Shown here: piece after piece, positions 32,909 to 41,804 of the stretch
Layout: each line of letters starts with the position of its first letter
How positions within the stretch are numbered: position 1 is the first letter of the stretch
NCBI RefSeq assembly: GCF_004000865.1
Contig: NZ_BIMB01000020.1
Span: 1 to 64,000, forward strand
Origin: Paenibacillus elgii NBRC 100335
GTDB lineage: Bacteria > Bacillota > Bacilli > Paenibacillales > NBRC-103111
DNA: 64,000 nucleotides
Reading direction: 5' to 3'
Position numbers and translations under genes: made by a program
Notes under the pieces: model-generated
Told to the model about the DNA's origin: nothing
Database searches by the model: none
What the model saw: the letters and a program-made list of their open reading frames with translations, nothing else

Positions 32909-35900
32909 GTGTTCGACTACATAAGACGCAATAACAAAGTGACCGCAGGGGTGGTCATCATCTGCATGATCCTGGCCATGATCCAGCCCTTTTCCGTAAA
33001 GGTCTATGCGGCCAGCGCCAGCGGTCAAACGCCGGTTACGAAATGGCTCACCTTTAAGTATGATAATTTTAACAATCCGAATCAAACGAATCTTCTTTCC
33101 ATGAACGGTCAAGCGTCTGCCTTCTTTGACAATACGCCGCAAGTCAACAATAAGGTGCTCCGTTTGACGAAAACCACGGCCGGAGTATTCGGCTCCGCCT
33201 TTAACAAGTCCTTGATTTACAGTACGAATAACTTCTCTTTCAGCACCTCCTTTGCTTTCCGTATCAGTGACCCTTCCGGGTATCCTAACGATACCTTCCC
33301 GGATGGAGCCGACGGCTTTACTTTTGCTATCCAGACGAAGTCAAGCACTGCGGGGTCCGTGGGGGACGGCATTGGATATGGGGGCATTCAACCCAGTTTT
33401 GCGGTAAAGTTCGATACGTTCGATAACAAGACCTACACCGGCCAGCATAACGATCCAAGCGATAACTATGTCGGGCTGGCCCAAAACGGGAACGTCGCTA
33501 ATACGAATCCGACTTGGTACAAGGCCATTCCCAAAAGCCAGATGGATATGAAAGACGGCAACATTCATTATGCCTGGATCGATTATGACGGGTTAAACAA
33601 AACCATGAGAGTCTATACCAACAACACGAACAACCGCTCTACGGCCGTTCAGCAAATCGATGCCTCCGGTATTGATTTGGGAGCCATATTCGCCGGCAAG
33701 AGCAGCGTGTATGCCGGTTTTACTTCTGCGACGGGCTCGTCGTGGGAAAATCATGATATTTTATCCTGGTATTTCACAAACCAACTCGATCCTATTGATG
33801 TCAACCAACCGGATGTCGTGTACAAGCAAGCGCCGACAACGGTTCTGTTGAACACAACGCCGACAGGCGAACCGGGAAAAATGAGCGTTACCGCAACAGT
33901 ATACGATGTTGACGGCAATCCCGTTTCGGATGCGCCAATCACCGTTTCATCCACACAAGGCACGCTTACGGATGCAAACGGCAATCCCGTGTCTACGCTG
34001 ACATCGGATAACCAGGGCCAAGGCCAAGCGATCCTGGATTTCGGCGGCGGACCCGTCGCGGGCAATATAACGGCTGTCGCCGTTGGCGGCGCCTATGTAA
34101 CGGTTTCGATTCCGGCCCCGCCTACCGGGTTGAAAACGGGCGCAACGGCCCAAACGGCCTCGACCCTGAGCTGGAACCCGGTTCCCGGTGCTTCCTACTA
34201 CAAAGTGTATAAGAACGGCGTTCTGTACGCATCCAATGTAACGGGACCCGCCTTCAATGTAAGCGGACTTGCGCAGGGCACGTTCAATACGTTTGCGGTC
34301 ACGGCAGTCAAAAACGGACTTGAATCGGACTTTTCGAATCGCGTGACGCTTCCTGTTTTCGCCGGACTGAGTCTGGATAGCGTAAGCTATACGTTATCCG
34401 TCGGAGAAACGCACCAAACCGTGGTGAGCTACGTCTACTCGGACGGCTACCGTATGGACGTCACTCCTTATGCTTCGTATCAATCCATAAATTCCAGGGT
34501 TGCAACGGTGAATGCGGGCGGGCTTGTAACCGCAACCGGAGCAGGTACTACGGTGATTCAAGCGGTTTATGGCAGTGGCAGCGCCCAAACGGAGGTAACT
34601 GTAACGCTGGGCGCGCCGACAGGAGTCTCGATAAGCGATGTCACCTCCACGGGCGCGACCTTGACCTGGAATGCTGTGCCTGGCGCACAAACCTATAATA
34701 TTTATGAAAACGGCCGGCTGATCGCCTCCGGCGTAACCGGAACCACCTATACGGCAACCGGACTGACTGCCGGAACGGAGCATCGGTTTACCGTGACAGC
34801 GGTTAGCAATGGCATCGAATCGTCAGCTTCCGGAGGTTCGAATGTTACAACGTCGACATTAAGAGAACTTCAGGCCGATCAATCAAGCTTCACATTGGCG
34901 GCGGGAGATACGCATCAGACGAAAATTCAGGCGGTCTACCTGGATGAGAGCATCCAGGATGTGACTGGCAAGGCGCTTTACCAAAGTTCGGACCCTTCCA
35001 TTGCGACGGTAGATTCGCACGGGGTCATTACCGCCAAAGCTCCCGGTACGGCGACCATCACGATTTCGTATGACGGTAAAACCTTGACGGAAACCATCGT
35101 TGTTCAAAGCGCTTCGCCGCAGATCAAGCTAACCTTGAATACATCGCCAAGCAGCGTAGTCGGCGACGGAAAATCGCAAGTGACGCTTTCTGCCAATGTC
35201 GTGATGCTTAACGGCTTGCCGGTAGCCGGAAAACCGGTCGTCTTCCATTTCGGCAATGGCGCTGAAGGCGATGTTACGGCTGTCACGGATGCTAGCGGAG
35301 TTGCGTCGGTTACCTTTACGGCGCCGGACATTCGGAGCACGACTCCTGTGCGCGAAGTCATTACGGCGTCTGCAACCGATCCGATGACCGGTTTAACGGT
35401 TCAAAAAGGGATTGACATTCGTTACATGCCGGCTTCGATTAAGGGAATCTTAATCGATCAAGTCACAGCCCAGCCTATAGCGGGGGCTACCGTTTCGGTC
35501 TCGGCCGACTTCAACCAAGACGGCATTACGGACTTCAGCTCTACGGTGACGACAGGGCCGGACGGCTCCTATCAAATTTCGGTACCACGCGGCAATTACG
35601 ATTATATGGTGGATATTACCACATCCGTTAAAATGGGCAATCAGACAGTCCAGTTAACCAAAAAGCAAACGGTACATGTGGATCAACTGAACGGCACGGG
35701 CGAAACGATCGTCTCTTCCAATAAAATTAGCGGCCAGCTGTTTGTGTCCAACCGTTCTTCAAGCAATACCCAGCCGACCGTCGAGAGCGTCTTCGGCAAA
35801 GGAAATGTATCGGTATTGGTGAAAGCGACCAACGGGAGTGCGTTTGTGACTCAGATGGCACTGGATTCCAATGGAAGCTTTGATATCAGCGATGTTCCTC

Positions 35901-37351
35901 AGGGACAATATGTCGTTTCGTATCAAATTAAAGCTAAGGACGGAACGATGCTTGCCGGACCATCCGCACTCGTGAAGGTAAGCCAGAACGGGGAAACGGG
36001 GGTAGTCTACTCGTTGATCGACCCGTACGGGGTCGTGAAGGATACAGCAACGGGCCAACCGATTAGCGGCGTTACGATGAATTTGTATTGGGCGGATACG
36101 GAGCTGAACAAGCAAAAAGGCCGTACTCCGAATACGTTGGTTCAATTGCCTGAACTGCCGGATTTTGCGCCAAATCAAAACCACAACCCGCAAGTAACGA
36201 ATCAGGCGGGAGAATATGCATGGATGGTATTCCCGGACGGGGACTACTATATTACGGCAACCAAGCCCGACTATAGCTCCTACAGTTCATTGGAAGCCAA
36301 GCCGAACGTTCCGGCCGTTAACGGCGCGGACAGCTATGTCCGGGACGGAATTATCCATGTAGGTCAAGACCTGGTATCGCTTAGCTTCTCGATGAGCGCA
36401 ATTTCAAGCCCAAGCTCGAGCTCCGGCCCAAGCTATGGCGGCGTTTCCGTATCGCCTTCGGTCACGGCAAGCGATGTGACAAGCACGGGCGTCACGTTGA
36501 ACTGGAACGGATTCGGCGGCGCGAGCTCGTATAACATCTACGATAACGGTAAACTTATTGCATCCGGCGTTACCTCCACCAGCTACAAGGTAACCGGATT
36601 AACCAAGGGCGATCATCCGTTTACGATCAAAGCGGTGGTGAACGGAGTCGAAACCGGAGTTGTACAATCTCTTACCGTAACCATCCCGTCAGGCGCGGGA
36701 ACCGACGGTGCGGCAGGCGCATCGGGCGATTCCTCCAAGCAAGCAGGCGAGCATGAGAAGTACGTTGAAGGGTATCCGGACGGTACATTTAAGCCGGAAA
36801 GGAACGTGACCCGCCAAGAAGTAGCGGCTATGCTCTACCGGCTGTATCACCTCTCCAAATCGGATTCGCCGACCGCGATTTATTCGGATCTGACAAGCGC
36901 GGATTGGGGCGCAGCTGAAGTTGCCGCTGTTACAAAAGCCGGCTATATGAACGGATACCCGGACGGTACGTTTAAGCCGAATCAACCGATCACCCGGGAA
37001 GAAATGGCGGGAATCGTCGCTCGTCTCAAGCAATTGCAAGGCAGCGAGAAGGATGTCTTTGCGGATATTGCCGACAGCTGGGCACGCGGGGAAATCAATG
37101 CGGCAGGTCAAGCAGGCATTTTGTCGGGGTATCCGGATGGAACGTTCCGGCCTAAGGCAAACACGACCCGCGCAGAGGTCGTAACGATCTTCAACCGTCT
37201 GCAGAACCGCGGACCGCTGACAGGCGTTGATACGCCTTCCTGGTCGGATGTGCCTTCGAGCCACTGGGCTTACGGCGATGTGGAAGAAGCTTCGACCCAT
37301 CACGGTTACACGATTGAAAATAAGACAGAAAAACGGACAAGCACAAAATAA
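32909..37351 (+). CDS. SLH surface protein with L-type-lectin-like and Ig/FN3 domains
   Basis: 1480 residues from GTG 32909 (AAGGGGGA 8 bp upstream); TTG 32873 would have no RBS. Order: signal peptide to about 35; legume-lectin-like domain (about 45-290; GADGFTFAIQ, GIGYGGIQPSFAVKFDTFDN); a Big_1 invasin-like domain (about 309-400); FN3 (403-485); Big_2 (486-565, ATVNAGGLVTATGAGT); FN3 (567-650); Big_2 (653-735); Big_1 (739-835); three carboxypeptidase-regulatory-like domains (about 840-1180; IKGILIDQVTAQPIAGATV); FN3 (1184-1265); and three SLH motifs (about 1284-1460). The SLH motifs would tie it to the cell-wall polymer, with the lectin domain outermost, suggesting glycan binding or adhesion. 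It is divergent from the 7TMR kinase gene, and its promoter fits control by the SARP-like regulator. Confidence 0.92.
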   Translation: MFDYIRRNNKVTAGVVIICMILAMIQPFSVKVYAASASGQTPVTKWLTFKYDNFNNPNQTNLLSMNGQASAFFDNTPQVNNKVLRLTKTTAGVFGSAFNKSLIYSTNNFSFSTSFAFRISDPSGYPNDTFPDGADGFTFAIQTKSSTAGSVGDGIGYGGIQPSFAVKFDTFDNKTYTGQHNDPSDNYVGLAQNGNVANTNPTWYKAIPKSQMDMKDGNIHYAWIDYDGLNKTMRVYTNNTNNRSTAVQQIDASGIDLGAIFAGKSSVYAGFTSATGSSWENHDILSWYFTNQLDPIDVNQPDVVYKQAPTTVLLNTTPTGEPGKMSVTATVYDVDGNPVSDAPITVSSTQGTLTDANGNPVSTLTSDNQGQGQAILDFGGGPVAGNITAVAVGGAYVTVSIPAPPTGLKTGATAQTASTLSWNPVPGASYYKVYKNGVLYASNVTGPAFNVSGLAQGTFNTFAVTAVKNGLESDFSNRVTLPVFAGLSLDSVSYTLSVGETHQTVVSYVYSDGYRMDVTPYASYQSINSRVATVNAGGLVTATGAGTTVIQAVYGSGSAQTEVTVTLGAPTGVSISDVTSTGATLTWNAVPGAQTYNIYENGRLIASGVTGTTYTATGLTAGTEHRFTVTAVSNGIESSASGGSNVTTSTLRELQADQSSFTLAAGDTHQTKIQAVYLDESIQDVTGKALYQSSDPSIATVDSHGVITAKAPGTATITISYDGKTLTETIVVQSASPQIKLTLNTSPSSVVGDGKSQVTLSANVVMLNGLPVAGKPVVFHFGNGAEGDVTAVTDASGVASVTFTAPDIRSTTPVREVITASATDPMTGLTVQKGIDIRYMPASIKGILIDQVTAQPIAGATVSVSADFNQDGITDFSSTVTTGPDGSYQISVPRGNYDYMVDITTSVKMGNQTVQLTKKQTVHVDQLNGTGETIVSSNKISGQLFVSNRSSSNTQPTVESVFGKGNVSVLVKATNGSAFVTQMALDSNGSFDISDVPQGQYVVSYQIKAKDGTMLAGPSALVKVSQNGETGVVYSLIDPYGVVKDTATGQPISGVTMNLYWADTELNKQKGRTPNTLVQLPELPDFAPNQNHNPQVTNQAGEYAWMVFPDGDYYITATKPDYSSYSSLEAKPNVPAVNGADSYVRDGIIHVGQDLVSLSFSMSAISSPSSSSGPSYGGVSVSPSVTASDVTSTGVTLNWNGFGGASSYNIYDNGKLIASGVTSTSYKVTGLTKGDHPFTIKAVVNGVETGVVQSLTVTIPSGAGTDGAAGASGDSSKQAGEHEKYVEGYPDGTFKPERNVTRQEVAAMLYRLYHLSKSDSPTAIYSDLTSADWGAAEVAAVTKAGYMNGYPDGTFKPNQPITREEMAGIVARLKQLQGSEKDVFADIADSWARGEINAAGQAGILSGYPDGTFRPKANTTRAEVVTIFNRLQNRGPLTGVDTPSWSDVPSSHWAYGDVEEASTHHGYTIENKTEKRTSTK

Positions 37352-37373
37352 CGAAATGATGCTCACGCAAAAG

Positions 37374-37419
37374 AAGGCCATTCCTACCGTCGACAATCGG
37401 CGGGGGAGTGGCCTTTTCA
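37374..37419 (+). terminator. Terminator after the lectin-like gene
   Basis: AAGGCCA (37374-37380) pairs with TGGCCTT (37409-37415), with TTCC/GGAG and CCG/CGG pairing inside, then TTTTC. It lies 22 bp after the stop. Confidence 0.7.
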
Positions 37420-37437
37420 TGCGGAGGGGGCTAACCC

Positions 37438-38640
37438 TTAATCCGACAAAGCCTTCATAGCCGAAAAGAAGCGGTTGATCGCAATCGACGCGGCGCCGGC
37501 AGCCGAGGAATTCATGCCAAGCTTGGCGTAGACGACGTTCATTTTTTGGCGATGGAACGAGAGGCTGTGCGAATTCAGCGTTTCACGGATGGAATCTGCT
37601 ATCCATTCGGATGCCAGCGACATGCGGTTCCCGATCACGATGAGCTCGGGATTAAACACGTTTACCAGATTTGTGATGCCAACCCCCAACCAGTGTCCGG
37701 TGCTTGCAAATAGATCGATGACCGAACGATGTCCCCGCTTGGCCAGGCTCAGCAAAGTGTTCAGGTTGATTTTGTCGATCGCCTCGGCGTCCTGGATTTT
37801 CTCGTCAACGAGCTGGAGGGATTTCGCTTGGTGGATGAGCGCCTTCTCCGAGGCGAACGTTTCCCAGCACCCGCGGCTGCCGCACCCGCAAAGGGGCCCG
37901 TCCTGCGCCAGGGTCATATGCCCCACTTCGCCGGAAAAGCCGGACACTCCCCGATACAAGGCATCGTTCAGAATTATTCCCGCGCCGATCCCGATCCCGA
38001 CACTGAGGTAAATCATATTCGAGACGGAACGTCCGGCGCCGAATTCCTTCTCGCCCAAAGCGCCGACGTTCGCTTCGTTATCGATGGCGATCGGGAGGTT
38101 GAACTCCCGCTCTAGCATCTCTTGGAGGGGGACATCCGTCCATCCCAGATTGGGGGCGGACAGCACGTTTCCTTGATCGTCGACCAGGCCCGGCACGCCG
38201 ACGCCGATTCCAATGATGCCGTACGGAGACGAAGGTGTTTTTTTGATGAGCGAATGAATGCATTTCTTGAGCTTCTCCGTCACCGTCTCCACGCTCCAGT
38301 CGGTCATTTCGATTCTTTTCTCCTTGACGACGGTTCCGCCCAAGTCGGTGACCATCGCCAAAATATAATTCACGCCGAGATCGACGCCGATCGCGTAACC
38401 GGCCCGCTGGTTAAACAGCAGCATCATCGGCTTTCTTCCGCCGCTGGACTCCCCAAGCCCGATTTCGGTCACAAAGTGGCTTTCGATCAATTCGGTGACA
38501 AGGGAAGATACCGTCGTTTTATTTAAACCGGTTTTCACGGAAATGTCCGCTCTGGAAATTGGGTAATGATGACGGATCGTATCCAGAACAAGGTATTTGT
38601 TTATTTTTTTCATCAATTGCAAATCGCCGGTAATTTTCAT
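37438..38640 (-). CDS. xylR: Xylose repressor XylR (ROK family)
   Basis: 400 residues from the ATG at 38640 (GGAGG 5 bp upstream). The N-terminal winged HTH is ISRADISVKTGLNKTTVSSLVTELIE. It is followed by a ROK sugar-kinase-like domain: AIGVDLGVNYILAMVTDLGG (phosphate loop), IGIGVGVPGLVD, IDNEANVGALGE, the ROK signature GVSGFSGEVGHMTLAQDGPLCGCGSRGCWET with the zinc ligands His and CGCGSRGC, and IVIGN. The protein binds xylose and then leaves its operator. It is divergent from xylA; the operator at 38715 lies between them. Confidence 0.93.
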   Translation of the reverse strand: MKITGDLQLMKKINKYLVLDTIRHHYPISRADISVKTGLNKTTVSSLVTELIESHFVTEIGLGESSGGRKPMMLLFNQRAGYAIGVDLGVNYILAMVTDLGGTVVKEKRIEMTDWSVETVTEKLKKCIHSLIKKTPSSPYGIIGIGVGVPGLVDDQGNVLSAPNLGWTDVPLQEMLEREFNLPIAIDNEANVGALGEKEFGAGRSVSNMIYLSVGIGIGAGIILNDALYRGVSGFSGEVGHMTLAQDGPLCGCGSRGCWETFASEKALIHQAKSLQLVDEKIQDAEAIDKINLNTLLSLAKRGHRSVIDLFASTGHWLGVGITNLVNVFNPELIVIGNRMSLASEWIADSIRETLNSHSLSFHRQKMNVVYAKLGMNSSAAGAASIAINRFFSAMKALSD

Positions 38641-38714
38641 GCCTTCCTCCAAAGCCTGCTATTTCGGTTCTTTTTCTTTATCATAACACGGATTGCAAAA
38701 AATAAAAGGTGGAC

Positions 38715-38756
38715 TTACTTTGTCTACTGGACAAACAAAGTGTCCGGTGCTAACAT
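38715..38756 (+). promoter_or_regulatory. Probable XylR operator and xylA promoter
   Basis: TTTGT (38719-38723) and ACAAA (38731-38735) form the centre of an imperfect palindrome running from TTACTTTGT to ACAAACAAAG, similar to known xyl operators of Bacillus. It overlaps a possible promoter, TGGACA (38728-38733), 17 bp, TAACAT (38751-38756). Confidence 0.65.
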
Positions 38757-38794
38757 GAGATTAAGCCATTTTTCCAACATAGGGAGGAATCGAT

Positions 38795-40108
38795 ATGAGT
38801 TATTTCAATACGGTCAGCAAGATTCAGTACGAGGGGAAAGATTCCAAAAATCCGTTGGCGTTCAAGCATTACAACCAATCGGAAATCGTGCTTGGCAAAA
38901 CGCAAGAGGAGCATCTTCGCTTTGCCGTAGCCTACTGGCATACCTTGACAGGCGGGGGCAGCGATCCGTTTGGTGCCGATACGGCCATTCGTCCTTGGGC
39001 GAACTACACCGGGTTGGACTTGGCGAAGGTACGCGTCGAAGCAGCTTTTGAATTTTTTGAGAAGATCGGCGCTCCTTATTTTTGCTTCCATGACCGGGAT
39101 ATTGCGCCCGAGGGCGATTCGCTGAAAGAAACGAATCACAACCTGGATGTGATCGTGGCTTCCATCCAAGAACACATGAAAGCGACCGGCGTAAAGCTGC
39201 TGTGGAACACGGCCAATATGTTTACCAACCCGCGATTCGTTCATGGCGCGGCAACAACCTCCAATGCGGACGTGTACGCGTATGCGGCGGCGCAGGTGAA
39301 GAAGGGGCTGGAAACGGCGGTAGAGCTGGGCGCGGAAAATTATGTGTTCTGGGGCGGCCGCGAGGGATACGAGTCGCTGCTCAATACGGATATGGAGCTT
39401 GAGCTGGACAATTTGGCGAGATTTTATCATATGGCAGTCGCTTATGCGAAAGAAATTGGCTTTACGGGGCAGTTTTTGATCGAGCCGAAGCCGAAGGAGC
39501 CGACGAAGCACCAGTATGATTTTGACGCGGCGACTACCATTGCTTTCCTGCAAAAATACGGGCTGCAGGATCATTTTAAACTGAATCTCGAAGCGAATCA
39601 CGCGACGCTCGCCGGACACACCTTCGAGCACGAGCTGCGTGTGGCCCGCCTGCACGGCATGCTCGGTTCCATCGACGCGAACCAGGGCGATCTGCTGGTT
39701 GGCTGGGATACGGATGAATTCCCGACCGATCTGTATGCGGTTACTCTCGCGATGTATGAAATTTTGAGCAACGGGGGCCTCGGCTCGGGCGGCGTGAATT
39801 TCGACGCGAAGGTCAGAAGATCGTCGTTCGAGCCGGAAGATTTGTTCCATGCGCATATCGCGGGAATGGATGCGTTTGCCAAAGGCTTGAAGGTTGCGGC
39901 AAAATTGATGGAGGACCGCTTTTTTGAGAAGATTACGGATGAGCGCTACAGCAGCTTCAAGAGCGGCATCGGCCTCGATATCGTATCGGGCAAAACGGAT
40001 TTCCGCCAATTGGAGCAGTATGCGCTCGGCAACCAGACGATTGGCAGCAAATCCGGCAGACTGGAGCGGATCAAAGCTGAGCTGAACGAGTATATTTTTT
40101 CCGTATAA
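38795..40108 (+). CDS. xylA: Xylose isomerase
   Basis: 437 residues; GGGAGGAAT precedes ATG 38795. It converts D-xylose to D-xylulose in the cytoplasm with two divalent metal ions. Hallmarks of the long (class II) enzymes: the start [38 protein letters not shown]; the catalytic His99 and Asp102 in [27 protein letters not shown]; the metal ligands in [16 protein letters not shown] and [16 protein letters not shown]; and [19 protein letters not shown]. It starts the xylAB operon under XylR. Confidence 0.98.
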   Translation: MSYFNTVSKIQYEGKDSKNPLAFKHYNQSEIVLGKTQEEHLRFAVAYWHTLTGGGSDPFGADTAIRPWANYTGLDLAKVRVEAAFEFFEKIGAPYFCFHDRDIAPEGDSLKETNHNLDVIVASIQEHMKATGVKLLWNTANMFTNPRFVHGAATTSNADVYAYAAAQVKKGLETAVELGAENYVFWGGREGYESLLNTDMELELDNLARFYHMAVAYAKEIGFTGQFLIEPKPKEPTKHQYDFDAATTIAFLQKYGLQDHFKLNLEANHATLAGHTFEHELRVARLHGMLGSIDANQGDLLVGWDTDEFPTDLYAVTLAMYEILSNGGLGSGGVNFDAKVRRSSFEPEDLFHAHIAGMDAFAKGLKVAAKLMEDRFFEKITDERYSSFKSGIGLDIVSGKTDFRQLEQYALGNQTIGSKSGRLERIKAELNEYIFSV

Positions 40109-40143
40109 GCGGGCGAACGATCACTCCTTGGGGAGGATAGGGC

Positions 40144-41634
40144 ATGAAATATGTGATAGGGATTGATTTAGGCACCGGTTCCGTAAAAGCTCTTCTTGTC
40201 GATCAAGAAGGGAAGGTGCGCTGCGAGACGTCGCGGAGCTATTCGCTGCAGCACGAGCAGCCCGGATATAGCGAACAGGAGCCGGAGGCATGGGTAAATC
40301 AAACCGTAGACGGTTTGCGCGCTTTGGTGCAGGAGTCGGGAGTGGAGCCGAAGGATATCGAAGGGATCAGCTTCTCGGGTCAGATGCATGGACTGGTGTT
40401 GCTGAATGAACAAGGGCAGGTGCTTCGTCCGGCGATTCTATGGAACGACACGAGAACGACGGCGCAGTGCAGAACGATCGAAAGCAAGCTTGGGCCGAGG
40501 CTGTATCACATTACGAAAAATGCCGCCTTGGAAGGCTTTACGCTCCCGAAAATCATGTGGGTGCAGGAGCATGAACCGGAGGTATTCCGCAAAGCGGCGG
40601 TGTTCCTGCTTCCCAAAGATTATTTGCGCTACCGTCTGACAGGCAAGCTGCATATGGATATTTCCGATGCCGCGGGCACGCTGCTGCTTGATGTGATGCA
40701 GAAGCAATGGAGCCAGGAAATTTGCGATGCCTTCGGCATCGACATGAGCCTGTGTCCGCAGCTTGCGGAATCGCTGGAGTTCGTCGGCTGCTTGTTACCG
40801 GAAATCGCTGACCGGACGGGGCTCTCGCCGGATACGAAAGTGTATGCGGGAGGAGCCGATAATGCGTGCGGCGCGGTCGGAGCCGGTATTTTAAAGAAGG
40901 GCGACGCTTTGTGCAGCATTGGAACCTCGGGGGTCATCTTGTCCTATGAGGATCAGGAGAAGGATTTCGCGGGGAATATTCACTTCTTTAACCACTCGCG
41001 GCCGGGCGGCTATTATGCGATGGGCGTCACGCTTGCGGCGGGATACAGTCTGGATTGGCTCAAGAAAACGATCGCAGCCGGGGAAAGCTATGACGCTTTT
41101 CTGGCGAAGGTTTCCGAGGTGCCGGCCGGGGCGGGAGGACTGTTATTTACGCCGTATCTCGTCGGGGAGCGCACGCCTCATGCGGATTCGGTGATCAGAG
41201 GCAGCTTTATCGGGCTGGACGGCTCGCATCGGCGCGAGCATTTGGTTCGGGCCGTGATGGAGGGGATTACTTTTTCCTTAAATGAGTCGGTCGGGCTGTT
41301 GAGGGAAGCGGGAGTCGAAGTAGGCACGATCGTCTCCATCGGCGGCGGGGCCAAAAACGAGGTTTGGCTGCAAATGCAGGCGGATATTTTCCAAGCTCCG
41401 GTCGTGAAGCTGACTAGCGAGCAGGGCCCTGCCTTAGGAGCGGCCATGCTTGCCGCGGTCGGCTGCGGCTGGTTCGGAAGCATAGCGGAGTGCGCTGAGC
41501 GGTTCGTCGGCTATGAACGGCAATTTGAACCGGACCCGCAACGTGCGGCGGTGTACCAGGACTTATTCGGAATATATCAATCGGTTTACGCCAGCACCCG
41601 GGACTTGAATCGGAGATTGCAGGCGTACCGGTAA
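40144..41634 (+). CDS. xylB: Xylulokinase
   Basis: 496 residues, 35 bp after xylA, with GGGGAGGAT upstream. It belongs to the FGGY carbohydrate kinase family and phosphorylates D-xylulose to xylulose 5-phosphate for the pentose phosphate pathway. Evidence: the N-terminal phosphate loop IGIDLGTGSVKALLVD; ISFSGQMHGLVLL with the xylulokinase-typical MHG; RPAILWNDTRT; KIMWVQEHEPEV; CSIGTSGVI; the FGGY signature region LLFTPYLVGERTPHAD; and the adenosine motif SIGGGAKNEVWLQMQADIF. Ends in a strong terminator. Confidence 0.97.
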   Translation: MKYVIGIDLGTGSVKALLVDQEGKVRCETSRSYSLQHEQPGYSEQEPEAWVNQTVDGLRALVQESGVEPKDIEGISFSGQMHGLVLLNEQGQVLRPAILWNDTRTTAQCRTIESKLGPRLYHITKNAALEGFTLPKIMWVQEHEPEVFRKAAVFLLPKDYLRYRLTGKLHMDISDAAGTLLLDVMQKQWSQEICDAFGIDMSLCPQLAESLEFVGCLLPEIADRTGLSPDTKVYAGGADNACGAVGAGILKKGDALCSIGTSGVILSYEDQEKDFAGNIHFFNHSRPGGYYAMGVTLAAGYSLDWLKKTIAAGESYDAFLAKVSEVPAGAGGLLFTPYLVGERTPHADSVIRGSFIGLDGSHRREHLVRAVMEGITFSLNESVGLLREAGVEVGTIVSIGGGAKNEVWLQMQADIFQAPVVKLTSEQGPALGAAMLAAVGCGWFGSIAECAERFVGYERQFEPDPQRAAVYQDLFGIYQSVYASTRDLNRRLQAYR

Positions 41635-41656
41635 CCAAAGCATCATTCAACTGTAA

Positions 41657-41696
41657 AAAAAGGGCGGACGAATTGGCATTCGGCCTGCCCTTTTTC
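41657..41696 (+). terminator. Terminator of xylAB
   Basis: AAAAAGGGC (41657-41665) pairs with GCCCTTTTT (41687-41695), with CGAAT/ATTCG inside. Confidence 0.9.
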
Positions 41697-41804
41697 AGTT
41701 AGGAAATAAATGGACCGATAAACAATTTTTATCGCTTTGCTGCCGGTGCCTACTGAATCTGCTACAATAAAGGCGGACATTTGATTTTATGGGAGGCCGG
41801 CACC

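Noticed and set aside
38750-40009. 419-codon open frame on the minus strand opposite xylA
   Set aside because: It mirrors the whole xylA gene, has no RBS, and its Arg/Gln/Leu-rich product is typical of antisense reading of a codon-biased GC-rich gene.
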